A stretch of DNA of 6,076 nucleotides, taken from the NCBI GenBank assembly GCA_003661265.1, contig QMVU01000076.1:1-6076 (forward strand), in the 5' to 3' direction. A program made the translations under genes and the position numbers. How positions within the stretch are numbered: the first letter of the stretch is position 1; each line of letters opens with the position of its first letter. The notes under the pieces were generated by a model. That model did not search any database. It was not told the origin of the DNA and saw nothing but the letters and a program-made list of their open reading frames with translations. Origin of the DNA: Thermoproteota archaeon (GTDB taxonomy: Archaea > Korarchaeota > Korarchaeia > Korarchaeales > Korarchaeaceae). This document shows, in pieces, positions 1 to 4,737 of the stretch.

Positions 1-315
1 AGGTCTTCTATTTATGTTACCACACTTAAGACACTTTATCGTTAAATGCGGGTAGTTCTCTGATCTAGTCCTTATAACTGCAGTAATTCCCGGAAATAAA
101 AGCCTCTTGCATGACTTACAGAATCTCCACTTCCACTCCCTAGGAATCGATACTCTGCACCTGAGGGATATCTTCCTAGCTAGTTCGCCGTATCTCTCGG
201 CAAGTTGGAGATTCTCTTTCGATATTTTATCAGCTAGTCTCAAGAGGATTGTGATTCTTTGTTTTGCTATCCTTCTAGCCCTTAACTTTCTTTCTCTAAA
301 CCTCCTTTTCCTCAA
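1..315 (-). CDS. rnp4: RNase P protein component 4 (Rpr2/Rpp21 family), 3' part outside window
   Basis: Protein subunit of archaeal RNase P, which removes the 5' leader of pre-tRNAs; in the family it binds the catalytic RNA together with Rnp1. The reading frame runs open off the window edge, leaving the first 105 residues. They show a basic N-terminus (many R/K in residues 2-20), two amphipathic helices (about 18-55), then a zinc-binding pair: CKSC at 66-69 and CLKC at 95-98, separated by the family block FPGITAVIRTR (74-84). These four cysteines and that block are diagnostic of Rpr2/Rpp21. Start: TTG at 315-313, whose last two bases belong to the nep1 stop codon (TTGA overlap); a GGTG six bases upstream fits the spacing seen at other genes here. 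An in-frame GTG at 324 is possible but leaves no ribosome site. Overlap with nep1 implies translational coupling. The C-terminus is not visible. Confidence 0.9.
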   Translation of the reverse strand, partial: MRKRRFRERKLRARRIAKQRITILLRLADKISKENLQLAERYGELARKISLRCRVSIPREWKWRFCKSCKRLLFPGITAVIRTRSENYPHLTIKCLKCGNINRRP

Positions 316-1013
316 GGAGACCACCTTTTCGCGTAGAAGAGATAGGAGAGTAGCATACAAATGGCAGCAGAGGCGGTGATTACCTTCTCGCAAAGGCTGA
401 TCTCCTCATCTATCAGTTTCTTAACTTCCTTCGAATAGTCCCCGTGAGGGAATCCCCCTACTAAGATCAGCGTATCTTGTCTTAGGATCCTCCTAGCTAC
501 ATCGATAGGATCCTCTAGCCTTCCTTTCTCGCTAAGTGCTATTTTAAGCTTGGGAGAAAGGGATTTGAGGAGAGATTCCAAGTCAGAACTTATCTCCCTT
601 ATCAAAGACCTGTCCTTGGGTCCTACCCTCCCCTCCATCAGGAGTTGCTCCATTAGACCAAGGAACCTGAGGTAATTTCTGGGTAGCCTTGTTGTGGGGC
701 TTACCTCGAATATCCTCCCCTTATACGTATGAAGGTAGATTTTCATTGGTAGATAGGATTTTAAAGGGGAATCCAGAATCGTGAGAAGGAGCCTGTGTAC
801 AACATCAGGTCTGCCTCTTTTCTCTTGATCAGGTAATAACTTTCTTCTTAACGGAAGAAGGGAAGATATATCAAAGATCATCTCTGTTGGTTTTTTATTT
901 CTCATCCTAGCCATCGCTTTAATAGCAGGTAATGAAGCGATTTCCTCTGGAACAAGTTCTAATGAAGCATTAGCTATAATAATGGAAAGCACAATATGAA
1001 TTGGTGTCGTCAT
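312..1013 (-). CDS. nep1: Nep1/Emg1, 16S rRNA pseudouridine N1-methyltransferase
   Basis: SPOUT-class methyltransferase. In characterised homologues (Methanocaldococcus, yeast Emg1) it N1-methylates a single pseudouridine in small-subunit rRNA, using SAM, and assists 30S/40S assembly as a dimer. The 233 residues carry the family signatures: ASLELVPEEI (16-25), KKPTE (40-44), EKRGRPDVVH (64-73), DSPL (81-84), the long block TRLPRNYLRFLGLMEQLL (108-125), and the C-terminal knot segment VGGFPHGD (185-192), where SAM binds. Length is normal for archaeal Nep1 and no key residue is missing. The ATG at 1013 places the conserved ASLELVP near residue 16 as usual; no ribosome site precedes it, so the mRNA may be leaderless or short-leadered. 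It overlaps rnp4 by four bases; both act on stable RNA. Confidence 0.95.
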   Translation of the reverse strand: MTTPIHIVLSIIIANASLELVPEEIASLPAIKAMARMRNKKPTEMIFDISSLLPLRRKLLPDQEKRGRPDVVHRLLLTILDSPLKSYLPMKIYLHTYKGRIFEVSPTTRLPRNYLRFLGLMEQLLMEGRVGPKDRSLIREISSDLESLLKSLSPKLKIALSEKGRLEDPIDVARRILRQDTLILVGGFPHGDYSKEVKKLIDEEISLCEKVITASAAICMLLSYLFYAKRWSP

Positions 1014-1039
1014 AATTAAAGTGGTTGCAAAAGCGACAG

Positions 1040-1049
1040 TTTTTTAAGC
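1040..1049. promoter_or_regulatory. TATA-like box in nep1/tRNA-Gly divergent region
   Basis: TTTTTTAAGC on the plus strand ends 25 bases before tRNA-Gly, a fitting TATA distance for a start at or just before the tRNA. Read on the minus strand (GCTTAAAAAA), its centre lies about 31 bases upstream of the nep1 ATG, which would suit a leaderless nep1 mRNA. The same GTTTTTTAA string precedes tRNA-Ala in this window. Placement is seen; promoter function is inferred. Confidence 0.5.
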
Positions 1050-1050
1050 G

Positions 1051-1058
1051 ATTTAAAG
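1051..1058 (-). promoter_or_regulatory. Alternative TATA box for nep1
   Basis: CTTTAAAT on the minus strand is close to the archaeal TTTAWA consensus. It would place transcription start near position 1030, giving nep1 a leader of about 17 bases without a visible ribosome site. It competes with the box at 1040-1049 as the nep1 promoter; only one need be real. Confidence 0.4.
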
Positions 1059-1073
1059 GCTCTTAAGGAAGGA

Positions 1074-1171
1074 GCGGCCGTAGTCTAGCCTGGCAGGATG
1101 GGGGCCTGCCACGCCCCAGTGAGGTGGTCGACCTCGGGGAGACCCGGGTTCGAATCCCGGCGGCCGCACCA
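1074..1171 (+). tRNA. tRNA-Gly(GCC) with a variable-region intron
   Basis: A cloverleaf can be drawn by hand. Acceptor GCGGCCG (1074-1080) pairs with CGGCCGC (1161-1167). The D stem is GTCT/GGAT (1083-1086, 1096-1099) with G18G19 in its loop. The anticodon stem GGGGC/GCCCC (1101-1105, 1113-1117) closes the loop CTGCCAC, with anticodon GCC at 1108-1110. The T arm is CCGGG-TTCGAAT-CCCGG (1144-1160). Discriminator A is at 1168 and CCA is encoded at 1169-1171. Anticodon GCC reads GGC/GGU glycine codons. The anomaly is 26 bases between the anticodon stem and T stem, where about 4 are expected; 22 of them look like an intron (separate entry). The spliced variable region would be AGAC. It lies 24 bases before tRNA-His on the same strand and may be co-transcribed with it. 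Confidence 0.92.
1120..1141 (+). other. Predicted 22-nt noncanonical intron in tRNA-Gly (about position 45/46)
   Basis: Visible fold: exon CCCC (1114-1117) pairs with intron GGGG (1136-1139) as a 4-bp central helix. A 3-base bulge AGT (1118-1120) lies on one side and AGA (1140-1142) on the other. The inner hairpin is GAGGT/ACCTC (1121-1125, 1131-1135) with loop GGTCG. This is the bulge-helix-bulge layout cut by archaeal splicing endonuclease after the second bulge base. The outer exon helix is weak: only G1113-C1143 is obvious. Because AG is repeated at 1118-1119 and 1140-1141, shifting both cut sites by one or two bases gives the same mature tRNA. Noncanonical variable-loop introns are known in crenarchaeal and related tRNAs; splicing here is inferred. 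Confidence 0.8.
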
Positions 1172-1195
1172 TCTTGTACAACGAGGTTTTCAGGT

Positions 1196-1270
1196 GGCCG
1201 CGGTGGCGTAGCGGTAGCGTGGGGGCCTGTGGAGCCCCTGGCCCGGGTTCGAATCCCGGCCGCGGCCCCA
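1196..1270 (+). tRNA. tRNA-His(GTG)
   Basis: Acceptor GCCGCGG (1197-1203) pairs with CCGCGGC (1260-1266). The D arm is GCGT-AGCGGTA-GCGT (1206-1220). Anticodon stem GGGGC/GCCCC (1222-1226, 1234-1238) closes the loop CTGTGGA, with anticodon GTG at 1229-1231. The variable loop is TGGC, and the T arm CCGGG-TTCGAAT-CCCGG is identical to that of the preceding tRNA-Gly. The extra G at 1196 can pair with discriminator C1267, the G-1:C73 identity pair of histidine tRNAs, here apparently encoded in the gene. CCA is encoded at 1268-1270. No intron is present. No separate TATA box is evident in the 24-base spacer, so a common transcript with tRNA-Gly is likely. Confidence 0.95.
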
Positions 1271-1315
1271 TTCCAGAGACCATTCCTTAATAAGAGCATT
1301 TATTTTCCTCTGGAA
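1271..1315. repeat. 8-bp inverted repeat between tRNA-His and the amidase gene
   Basis: TTCCAGAG at 1271-1278 is perfectly repeated in inverse as CTCTGGAA at 1308-1315, with 29 bases between. The left arm starts directly after the encoded CCA of tRNA-His, and the AT-rich loop contains the candidate promoter of the next gene. It could be a trailer hairpin, a regulator site or chance. Confidence 0.5.
1299..1306 (+). promoter_or_regulatory. Candidate TATA box / T-rich stop for the amidase gene
   Basis: TTTATTTT centred about 28 bases before the ATG at 1330 would give a leaderless mRNA, consistent with the absence of a convincing ribosome site before that ATG. An alternative AT element, CTTAATAAG (1286-1294), would leave a leader of about 14 bases. 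The same T-rich tract could also terminate transcription of the upstream tRNAs. Confidence 0.4.
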
Positions 1316-1329
1316 AAGATGATGGTACG

Positions 1330-2598
1330 ATGAATTTTAACTTGGAAGAAGTGCTAGCAACTCTCACCAAAGCTAAATCCAATGTAAAAAGGAGACTTGA
1401 GGATCTCGCTCGGATCGGGAGAGATCCTAAAGGAGGAGTAACGAGGCTAGCTTACTCTCAGGAGGAAAATTTTGCTTTTGACTACATCAAAAGGGTTGGA
1501 ATTAGTTATGGGTTAATTGCAAAGGAGGATCCGGTTGGAAATCTTTATCTTGAGTTACCGGGCTCTCCCTCAGAGGATCTTGTGATAATCGGTTCTCACC
1601 TGGATACTGTACCTCAAGGAGGCATGTTTGACGGTACTGTAGGAGTCATCTGTTCTTTAGAAATAGCAAAGATCCTCTCTCAAGCCAAGTTAAAGAGGAA
1701 ACTTGTTATAGCTGCCTTTAGAGGTGAAGAGTCTTCCAGATTCAAAATCTCTCTGATAGGCAGTAGCATAGCTACCGGACAGCTTAATCCTAACATGCTA
1801 GAGGCAAAGGACTCTAAGGGAGTTAAACTGAAGGATGCTATCAGAAGCTGTGGCTTTGATCCAGATCGTTTGAGAGAAGCTGTTCTTCCTCTTAAAAAGA
1901 TCAGAGCATATTTAGAGTATCACATAGAACAGGGACCTGTACTTGAGGCTTATGGGTGTCCTGTCGGAGTCGTTACGGCCATAGCTGCGCCGGTCAGATA
2001 TAAAGTCAGTTTCTCAGGTGAATGGGCTCATTCTGGAGCAACTCCCATGAATTTGAGGAAAGATGCCTTAGTTGCTGCTGCTGATTTTGTATTAACTGTG
2101 AGAGCTATTTGTGCCAGGAGGGGCGATGTTGTAGGTACTGTCGGCGATCTTCAGATTCCTGGGGGTTCTATAAATAAGGTACCGGGCGAGGTAGTACTTT
2201 ATCTTGATGTCCGAGGTGTAGATTTGTCTGAGAGGGAGAGAACTGTTCAGGAAATTTTCGAACTAACTAGGAAAAAGGCTGAGAGCTACAGTGTTAGCAT
2301 GAACTTTATGAAGATAGAGGAAAAATTTCCTCAAAAGCTCTCCAATCAAATTATTAAGTTCCTTGAACGTGCTTGTGATCTAACTAATGTTGAGTACTTG
2401 TTAATGCCGAGCGGAGCTAGTCATGATGCTTTGAGTTTTTCTAAAGTAGGAGTGCCAACTGGTATGTTGTTTTGTCAAAGCAAAGGAGGGATTAGCCATT
2501 CTCCACGAGAATTTAGCCAATTAGATCATATATTGGCTGGTGCTCGTGCTTTGCTTGTGGCAACTTACATGTTAACAACTGCGTCTCATTACTCATAA
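1330..2598 (+). CDS. M20-family amidase, N-carbamoyl-L-amino acid hydrolase / allantoate amidohydrolase type
   Basis: Binuclear metal hydrolase of the hydantoinase/carbamoylase group (Zn, Mn or Co), cleaving a carbamoyl or ureido C-N bond; cytoplasmic, no signal peptide. The 422 residues match family length. N-terminal signature LARIG...GGVTRLAYS (26-43); metal ligands inferred as H90 (GSHLDTVP), D101 (FDGTVGV), E134 (GEESSRF, with E133 as likely base), H198 (YHIEQGP, with the family's GPVLE) and H390 (GISHSPREF). The dimerisation lid domain spans roughly 205-325 (SFSGEWAHSGATP, then GGSINKVPGEV). SGASHDA (361-367) replaces the usual SGAGHDA, and RGEESSRF replaces the usual NEEGSRF. All ligands are kept, so it is probably active. 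The substrate (N-carbamoyl amino acid, allantoate, beta-ureidopropionate or other) cannot be read from the sequence, and no hydantoinase or pyrimidine gene is adjacent. It stands alone between tRNA genes, so it may be accessory. Confidence 0.88.
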   Translation: MNFNLEEVLATLTKAKSNVKRRLEDLARIGRDPKGGVTRLAYSQEENFAFDYIKRVGISYGLIAKEDPVGNLYLELPGSPSEDLVIIGSHLDTVPQGGMFDGTVGVICSLEIAKILSQAKLKRKLVIAAFRGEESSRFKISLIGSSIATGQLNPNMLEAKDSKGVKLKDAIRSCGFDPDRLREAVLPLKKIRAYLEYHIEQGPVLEAYGCPVGVVTAIAAPVRYKVSFSGEWAHSGATPMNLRKDALVAAADFVLTVRAICARRGDVVGTVGDLQIPGGSINKVPGEVVLYLDVRGVDLSERERTVQEIFELTRKKAESYSVSMNFMKIEEKFPQKLSNQIIKFLERACDLTNVEYLLMPSGASHDALSFSKVGVPTGMLFCQSKGGISHSPREFSQLDHILAGARALLVATYMLTTASHYS

Positions 2599-2612
2599 TA
2601 TAAGAGCCCTCG

Positions 2613-2645
2613 ATTAGGTTTGCTCCAAGTTATTTCTAACCTAAT
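2613..2645. repeat. 8-bp inverted repeat downstream of the amidase gene
   Basis: ATTAGGTT (2613-2620) and AACCTAAT (2638-2645) form a perfect 8-bp stem with a 17-base loop, 15 bases after the amidase stop codon. It sits in the 70-base gap between two converging genes, so a 3'-end hairpin or bidirectional stop is plausible. No strong plus-strand T tract follows. The rest of the gap shows nothing recognisable. Confidence 0.45.
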
Positions 2646-2662
2646 ACGGCTTTCAATTTGAG

Positions 2663-2667
2663 AAAAA
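2663..2667 (-). terminator. T5 tract terminating tRNA-Ala
   Basis: On the minus strand the tRNA's discriminator base is followed by CTTTTTCTC. Oligo-T tracts directly after a stable RNA are the usual intrinsic stop for archaeal RNA polymerase. Function is inferred from position. Confidence 0.55.
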
Positions 2668-2668
2668 G

Positions 2669-2740
2669 TGGACCCGGCGGGATTCGAACCCGCGACCTCT
2701 GGCTTGCAAAGCCAGCGCTCTACCACTGAGCTACGGGCCC
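2669..2740 (-). tRNA. tRNA-Ala(TGC)
   Basis: A complete 72-nt cloverleaf lies on the minus strand. Acceptor GGGCCCG pairs with CGGGTCC and includes the G3:U70 wobble that marks alanine tRNAs. The D arm is GCTC-AGTGGTA-GAGC. Anticodon stem CTGGC/GCCAG closes the loop TTTGCAA, with anticodon TGC at 2708-2706. The variable loop is AGGTC and the T arm is GCGGG-TTCGAAT-CCCGC. The discriminator is A at 2669. CCA is not encoded (CTT follows), unlike the two tRNAs upstream, so it must be added by CCA-adding enzyme. No intron is present. It converges on the amidase gene and diverges from ftsZ. Confidence 0.97.
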
Positions 2741-2761
2741 TCTTCATACTTGAGGGCCTCG

Positions 2762-2769
2762 TTAAAAAA
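2762..2769 (-). promoter_or_regulatory. Candidate TATA box for tRNA-Ala
   Basis: TTTTTTAA on the minus strand, 22 bases upstream of the tRNA 5' end, repeats the GTTTTTTAA found before tRNA-Gly. It would start transcription at or next to the mature 5' end. A second candidate, TTATATTA at 2792-2785, would instead give a leader of about 20 bases. Confidence 0.45.
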
Positions 2770-2820
2770 CCTTGCTTTATTCTGTAATATAACGTAGGTG
2801 CGACAAGTGGAAAGTATGTA

Positions 2821-2829
2821 TTTTAAATA
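2821..2829 (+). promoter_or_regulatory. TATA box of the ftsZ operon
   Basis: TTTTAAATA is a near-consensus archaeal TATA box. It predicts a start near 2851 and a leader of roughly 22 bases that just includes the ribosome site at 2857-2864. It is the clearest promoter in the window; no comparable box is seen in the short gaps between ftsZ and rpl10, which suggests it may drive the whole block. Confidence 0.6.
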
Positions 2830-2856
2830 GCCAGCGGGAGCGTATCCCTGTGCTAC

Positions 2857-2864
2857 GGGAGGGT
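2857..2864 (+). promoter_or_regulatory. Ribosome binding site of ftsZ, supporting a TTG start
   Basis: GGGAGGGT lies eight bases before the TTG at 2873. Aligned to AGGAGGTGA this matches the spacing of the other genes here. No ATG occurs in frame near the conserved start of the protein, so this site decides for TTG. Confidence 0.6.
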
Positions 2865-2872
2865 AAGGTATA

Positions 2873-4036
2873 TTGAAATCATTAACTAACGATGCAATTG
2901 AGGCTCATCGGAGGGATGCAGTAAGTCCTAGGAAGATCGTACCCGATGACAAGTTTCTTCTAGAATTTGCAGAAGCTGTTAAACCTAGGATCGTTATTAT
3001 CGGTGTAGGTGGGGCTGGCTGTAATACAATTACCCGATTAAATGGCATAGGTATAGAAGGAATTGAGACGGTAGCCGCCAACACGGACATTCAACATCTC
3101 CTAAGATCCGTTGCTTCGAGAAAAATTCTGCTAGGAAAACAATTATGTGGCGGATACGGTGCCGGAGCTGACTACAGGATAGGAGAAGAAGCCGCAAAGG
3201 AGAGCGCTGACGAAATAAGGAAGATTGTGGAGAAAGCTGACATAGTTTTCGTCACTGCTGGTCTCGGCGGCGGTACAGGAACAGGAGGTGCTCCTATTAT
3301 AGCGGAAATTGCTAAGGAGATGGGTGCTGTTGTCGTTGGAATAGTAACGCTTCCGTTTGAGGCAGAGGGAGATAGAAGAAGATCTGTAGCTCAATGGGGA
3401 CTAGAGCGTTTGTCCAAGAACGTCGATACCTTAGTTGTAATCAGGAACGATAGGATTCTGGAGATAACTGGAGAGCTACCTATGCATCAAGCATTTTTAG
3501 TGGCAGATGAGCTGATGGCAAGGGCAATAAAGGCAATATCGGATGTCGCACAAAAACCAGCTCTAATAAACGTTGATTTAGCTGACTTAAGAACCATACT
3601 GGAAAATGGTGGTCTAGCTTTAATGGGAGTAGGAGAGAGCGATTCAGAAAATCGAGCCATGAAAGCCCTGCAAGAAGCTTTGGAGAACCCCTTGTTTGAG
3701 GGAGATATATCTGGAGCTACCGGGGCCATAGTTCACATATCTTGCGGTTCTGATTTCTCTTTAGATGAAATGGGAGAGGTTTTAGAAGCTGTTGCAGGGA
3801 TCCTCTCCCCCGAGGCAAACTTAATCTGGGGAGTTGGCCTTGAGGAATCTTTGAAATCTGCAGTAAGGGTATTGGTGATAATAGTTGGAGTAAGATCTCC
3901 GATATTCGAGAAAATCACTAGAGTAAGAGAGCTAAAGACTATTGCACCTGAAGAGTTAATAAGAGGCCATCGTAAGGCTCCAGAAGAGGAAAAGATTAAG
4001 GAATTAACGGATCAGCTTGAGATTGAGAGAATATAG
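2873..4036 (+). CDS. ftsZ: Cell division GTPase FtsZ (archaeal FtsZ1-like)
   Basis: Tubulin-family GTPase that polymerises into the division ring at mid-cell. The 387 residues contain: an N-terminal extension (1-38, charged); nucleotide loops GVGGAGCNT (44-52) and ANTD (69-72); the G-box GGGTGTG (132-138); FEAEGDRR (162-169), whose E and R contact the nucleotide; RND (191-193); and the T7 synergy loop NVDLADL (233-239), with N233, D235 and D238 retained, so GTP hydrolysis across subunits should work. The C-terminal domain includes [10 protein letters not shown] and GATGAIVHI. The tail after about 345 is a charged helix, without the bacterial C-terminal peptide. The start is TTG, giving MKSL, a common archaeal FtsZ opening. 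Placement before secE-spt5-rpl11 is as I recall for FtsZ1 in Methanocaldococcus. FtsZ1 rather than FtsZ2 is inferred from synteny and resemblance. Confidence 0.96.
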   Translation: MKSLTNDAIEAHRRDAVSPRKIVPDDKFLLEFAEAVKPRIVIIGVGGAGCNTITRLNGIGIEGIETVAANTDIQHLLRSVASRKILLGKQLCGGYGAGADYRIGEEAAKESADEIRKIVEKADIVFVTAGLGGGTGTGGAPIIAEIAKEMGAVVVGIVTLPFEAEGDRRRSVAQWGLERLSKNVDTLVVIRNDRILEITGELPMHQAFLVADELMARAIKAISDVAQKPALINVDLADLRTILENGGLALMGVGESDSENRAMKALQEALENPLFEGDISGATGAIVHISCGSDFSLDEMGEVLEAVAGILSPEANLIWGVGLEESLKSAVRVLVIIVGVRSPIFEKITRVRELKTIAPEELIRGHRKAPEEEKIKELTDQLEIERI

Positions 4037-4040
4037 GTGA
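4036..4040 (+). promoter_or_regulatory. Ribosome binding site of secE, overlapping the ftsZ stop
   Basis: GGTGA begins on the last base of the ftsZ TAG and is six bases before the TTG at 4047. It supports this TTG as the secE start and couples secE to ftsZ. The same arrangement recurs before rpl11. Confidence 0.75.
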
Positions 4041-4046
4041 CCTGAA

Positions 4047-4220
4047 TTGTCTAGCAAGAGGACCTTAAGAGAGAAAATAGAAAAAACGCTCAAAGTCGCT
4101 GAAAAACCGGACTGGAACGAAATATGGACGATGCTGAAGATCACTCTGTTAGGCTTTGGTCTTGTTGGGGCAATAGGTTTTATAATCCAGTACATCTGGA
4201 CTTTCCTGAAGTTCCCATGA
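4047..4220 (+). CDS. secE: Preprotein translocase subunit SecE (Sec61-gamma)
   Basis: Small clamp subunit of the SecYE-beta protein-conducting channel in the cytoplasmic membrane. The 57 residues have a basic amphipathic helix (RTLREKIEKTLKVAEKP, 5-21), the family's KP-(D)W-(x)EI hinge (20-26), and a single membrane span of about 33-53 (TLLGFGLVGAIGFIIQYIW). This is the archaeal/eukaryotic one-span form; length is normal. It is easily missed because it is short and starts with TTG, but the perfect GGTGA six bases upstream and the SecE layout make it convincing. It sits ten bases after ftsZ and about 21 bases before spt5, the conserved secE-spt5 pair (bacterial secE-nusG). The in-frame ATG at codon 29 would remove the amphipathic helix and is unlikely. 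Confidence 0.9.
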   Translation: MSSKRTLREKIEKTLKVAEKPDWNEIWTMLKITLLGFGLVGAIGFIIQYIWTFLKFP

Positions 4221-4241
4221 GGTTTGATGGGTGCCACCGCC

Positions 4242-4727
4242 ATGGAGAGACCCGCCCAGAAAAACGTGATATTCTTCGTGATTAGAGCCATAGCTGGACA
4301 AGAGGCTAAAGTCGCCTGGCTCCTCTATAAAAGGGCAGAATCCAGGGGAATAAGGGTAAAATCTATTTTGGCATTGCCGTCCTTACGAGGCTACCTTTTC
4401 GTCGAGGCAGACAGAGAGTACGATGTAAGAAGGCTCGTCAGAGGACTTCAAAAGGCGAAGATGATGCGAGCAAATCCGGTTACAATTGAAGAGATAGATT
4501 CCATGATATCAAAGGAGCCTGAGAAGATAGAGGTTAAGCCCGGAGATATAGTTAAGATAATAAAGGGGAACTTTAAGGGTTTCAGAGCTAAGGTCATATC
4601 TGCTCCAGAACCTGGAGCAGAATCTAAGGAGAGGAGGTTCATAATAGCCACCCTTTTGGATGTCGGAAAGGATTGGGAGATAAGAATTCCCCTAGAAAAT
4701 GTGAAAATTATCAGAGAAGAAAGCTAG
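4242..4727 (+). CDS. spt5: Transcription elongation factor Spt5 (NusG family)
   Basis: Binds the RNA polymerase clamp, with Spt4, to raise processivity and link polymerase to ribosome. Numbering from the ATG at 4242 (161 residues): an NGN domain about 8-85 (FFVIRAIAGQE, then LRGYLFVEA at 48-56), then one KOW domain (PGDIVKIIKGNFKGFRAKVI, about 100-119), continuing to the end. Length and the NGN-KOW plan are standard for archaea. Start choice: TTG 4224, ATG 4227 and ATG 4242 are all in frame. Only 4242 has a GGTG at the spacing used by rpl10 (7-8 bases), and it puts the NGN fold close to the N-terminus, so I prefer it; the longer forms add 5-6 residues. Spt4 is not in the window. Confidence 0.93.
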   Translation: MERPAQKNVIFFVIRAIAGQEAKVAWLLYKRAESRGIRVKSILALPSLRGYLFVEADREYDVRRLVRGLQKAKMMRANPVTIEEIDSMISKEPEKIEVKPGDIVKIIKGNFKGFRAKVISAPEPGAESKERRFIIATLLDVGKDWEIRIPLENVKIIREES

Positions 4728-4731
4728 GTGA
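4727..4731 (+). promoter_or_regulatory. Ribosome binding site of rpl11, overlapping the spt5 stop
   Basis: GGTGA, part of AGGTGATC, begins on the last base of the spt5 TAG and is six bases before the rpl11 ATG. Its geometry is identical to that at the ftsZ/secE junction. Confidence 0.75.
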
Positions 4732-4737
4732 TCTCCT

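Noticed and set aside
107..379. Plus-strand open frame of 90 codons at the window start
   Set aside because: It is antisense to rnp4 and the end of nep1, both of which match known families; its own translation is low-complexity Leu/Ser/Phe.
1096..1160. Reading the tRNA-Gly insertion as a long variable arm of a Ser/Leu-type tRNA
   Set aside because: The anticodon GCC and the acceptor are those of glycine tRNA, which has a short variable loop. The insertion also forms a splicing-type fold and its removal gives a normal tRNA.
1143..1260. 19-bp direct repeat CCCGGGTTCGAATCCCGGC as a possible attachment-site pair
   Set aside because: Both copies are functional T arms inside complete tRNAs, with no integrase or foreign DNA between them.
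1053..1333. Open frames on both strands over the two tRNA genes
   Set aside because: The repeated AAAGIRTR / RVRIPAAAP peptides are translations of the tRNA T arms, a familiar artefact.
2741..2872. Possible small gene or RNA between tRNA-Ala and ftsZ
   Set aside because: Only promoter-like AT elements and the ftsZ ribosome site are visible; there is no supported open frame or stable fold beyond short stems.
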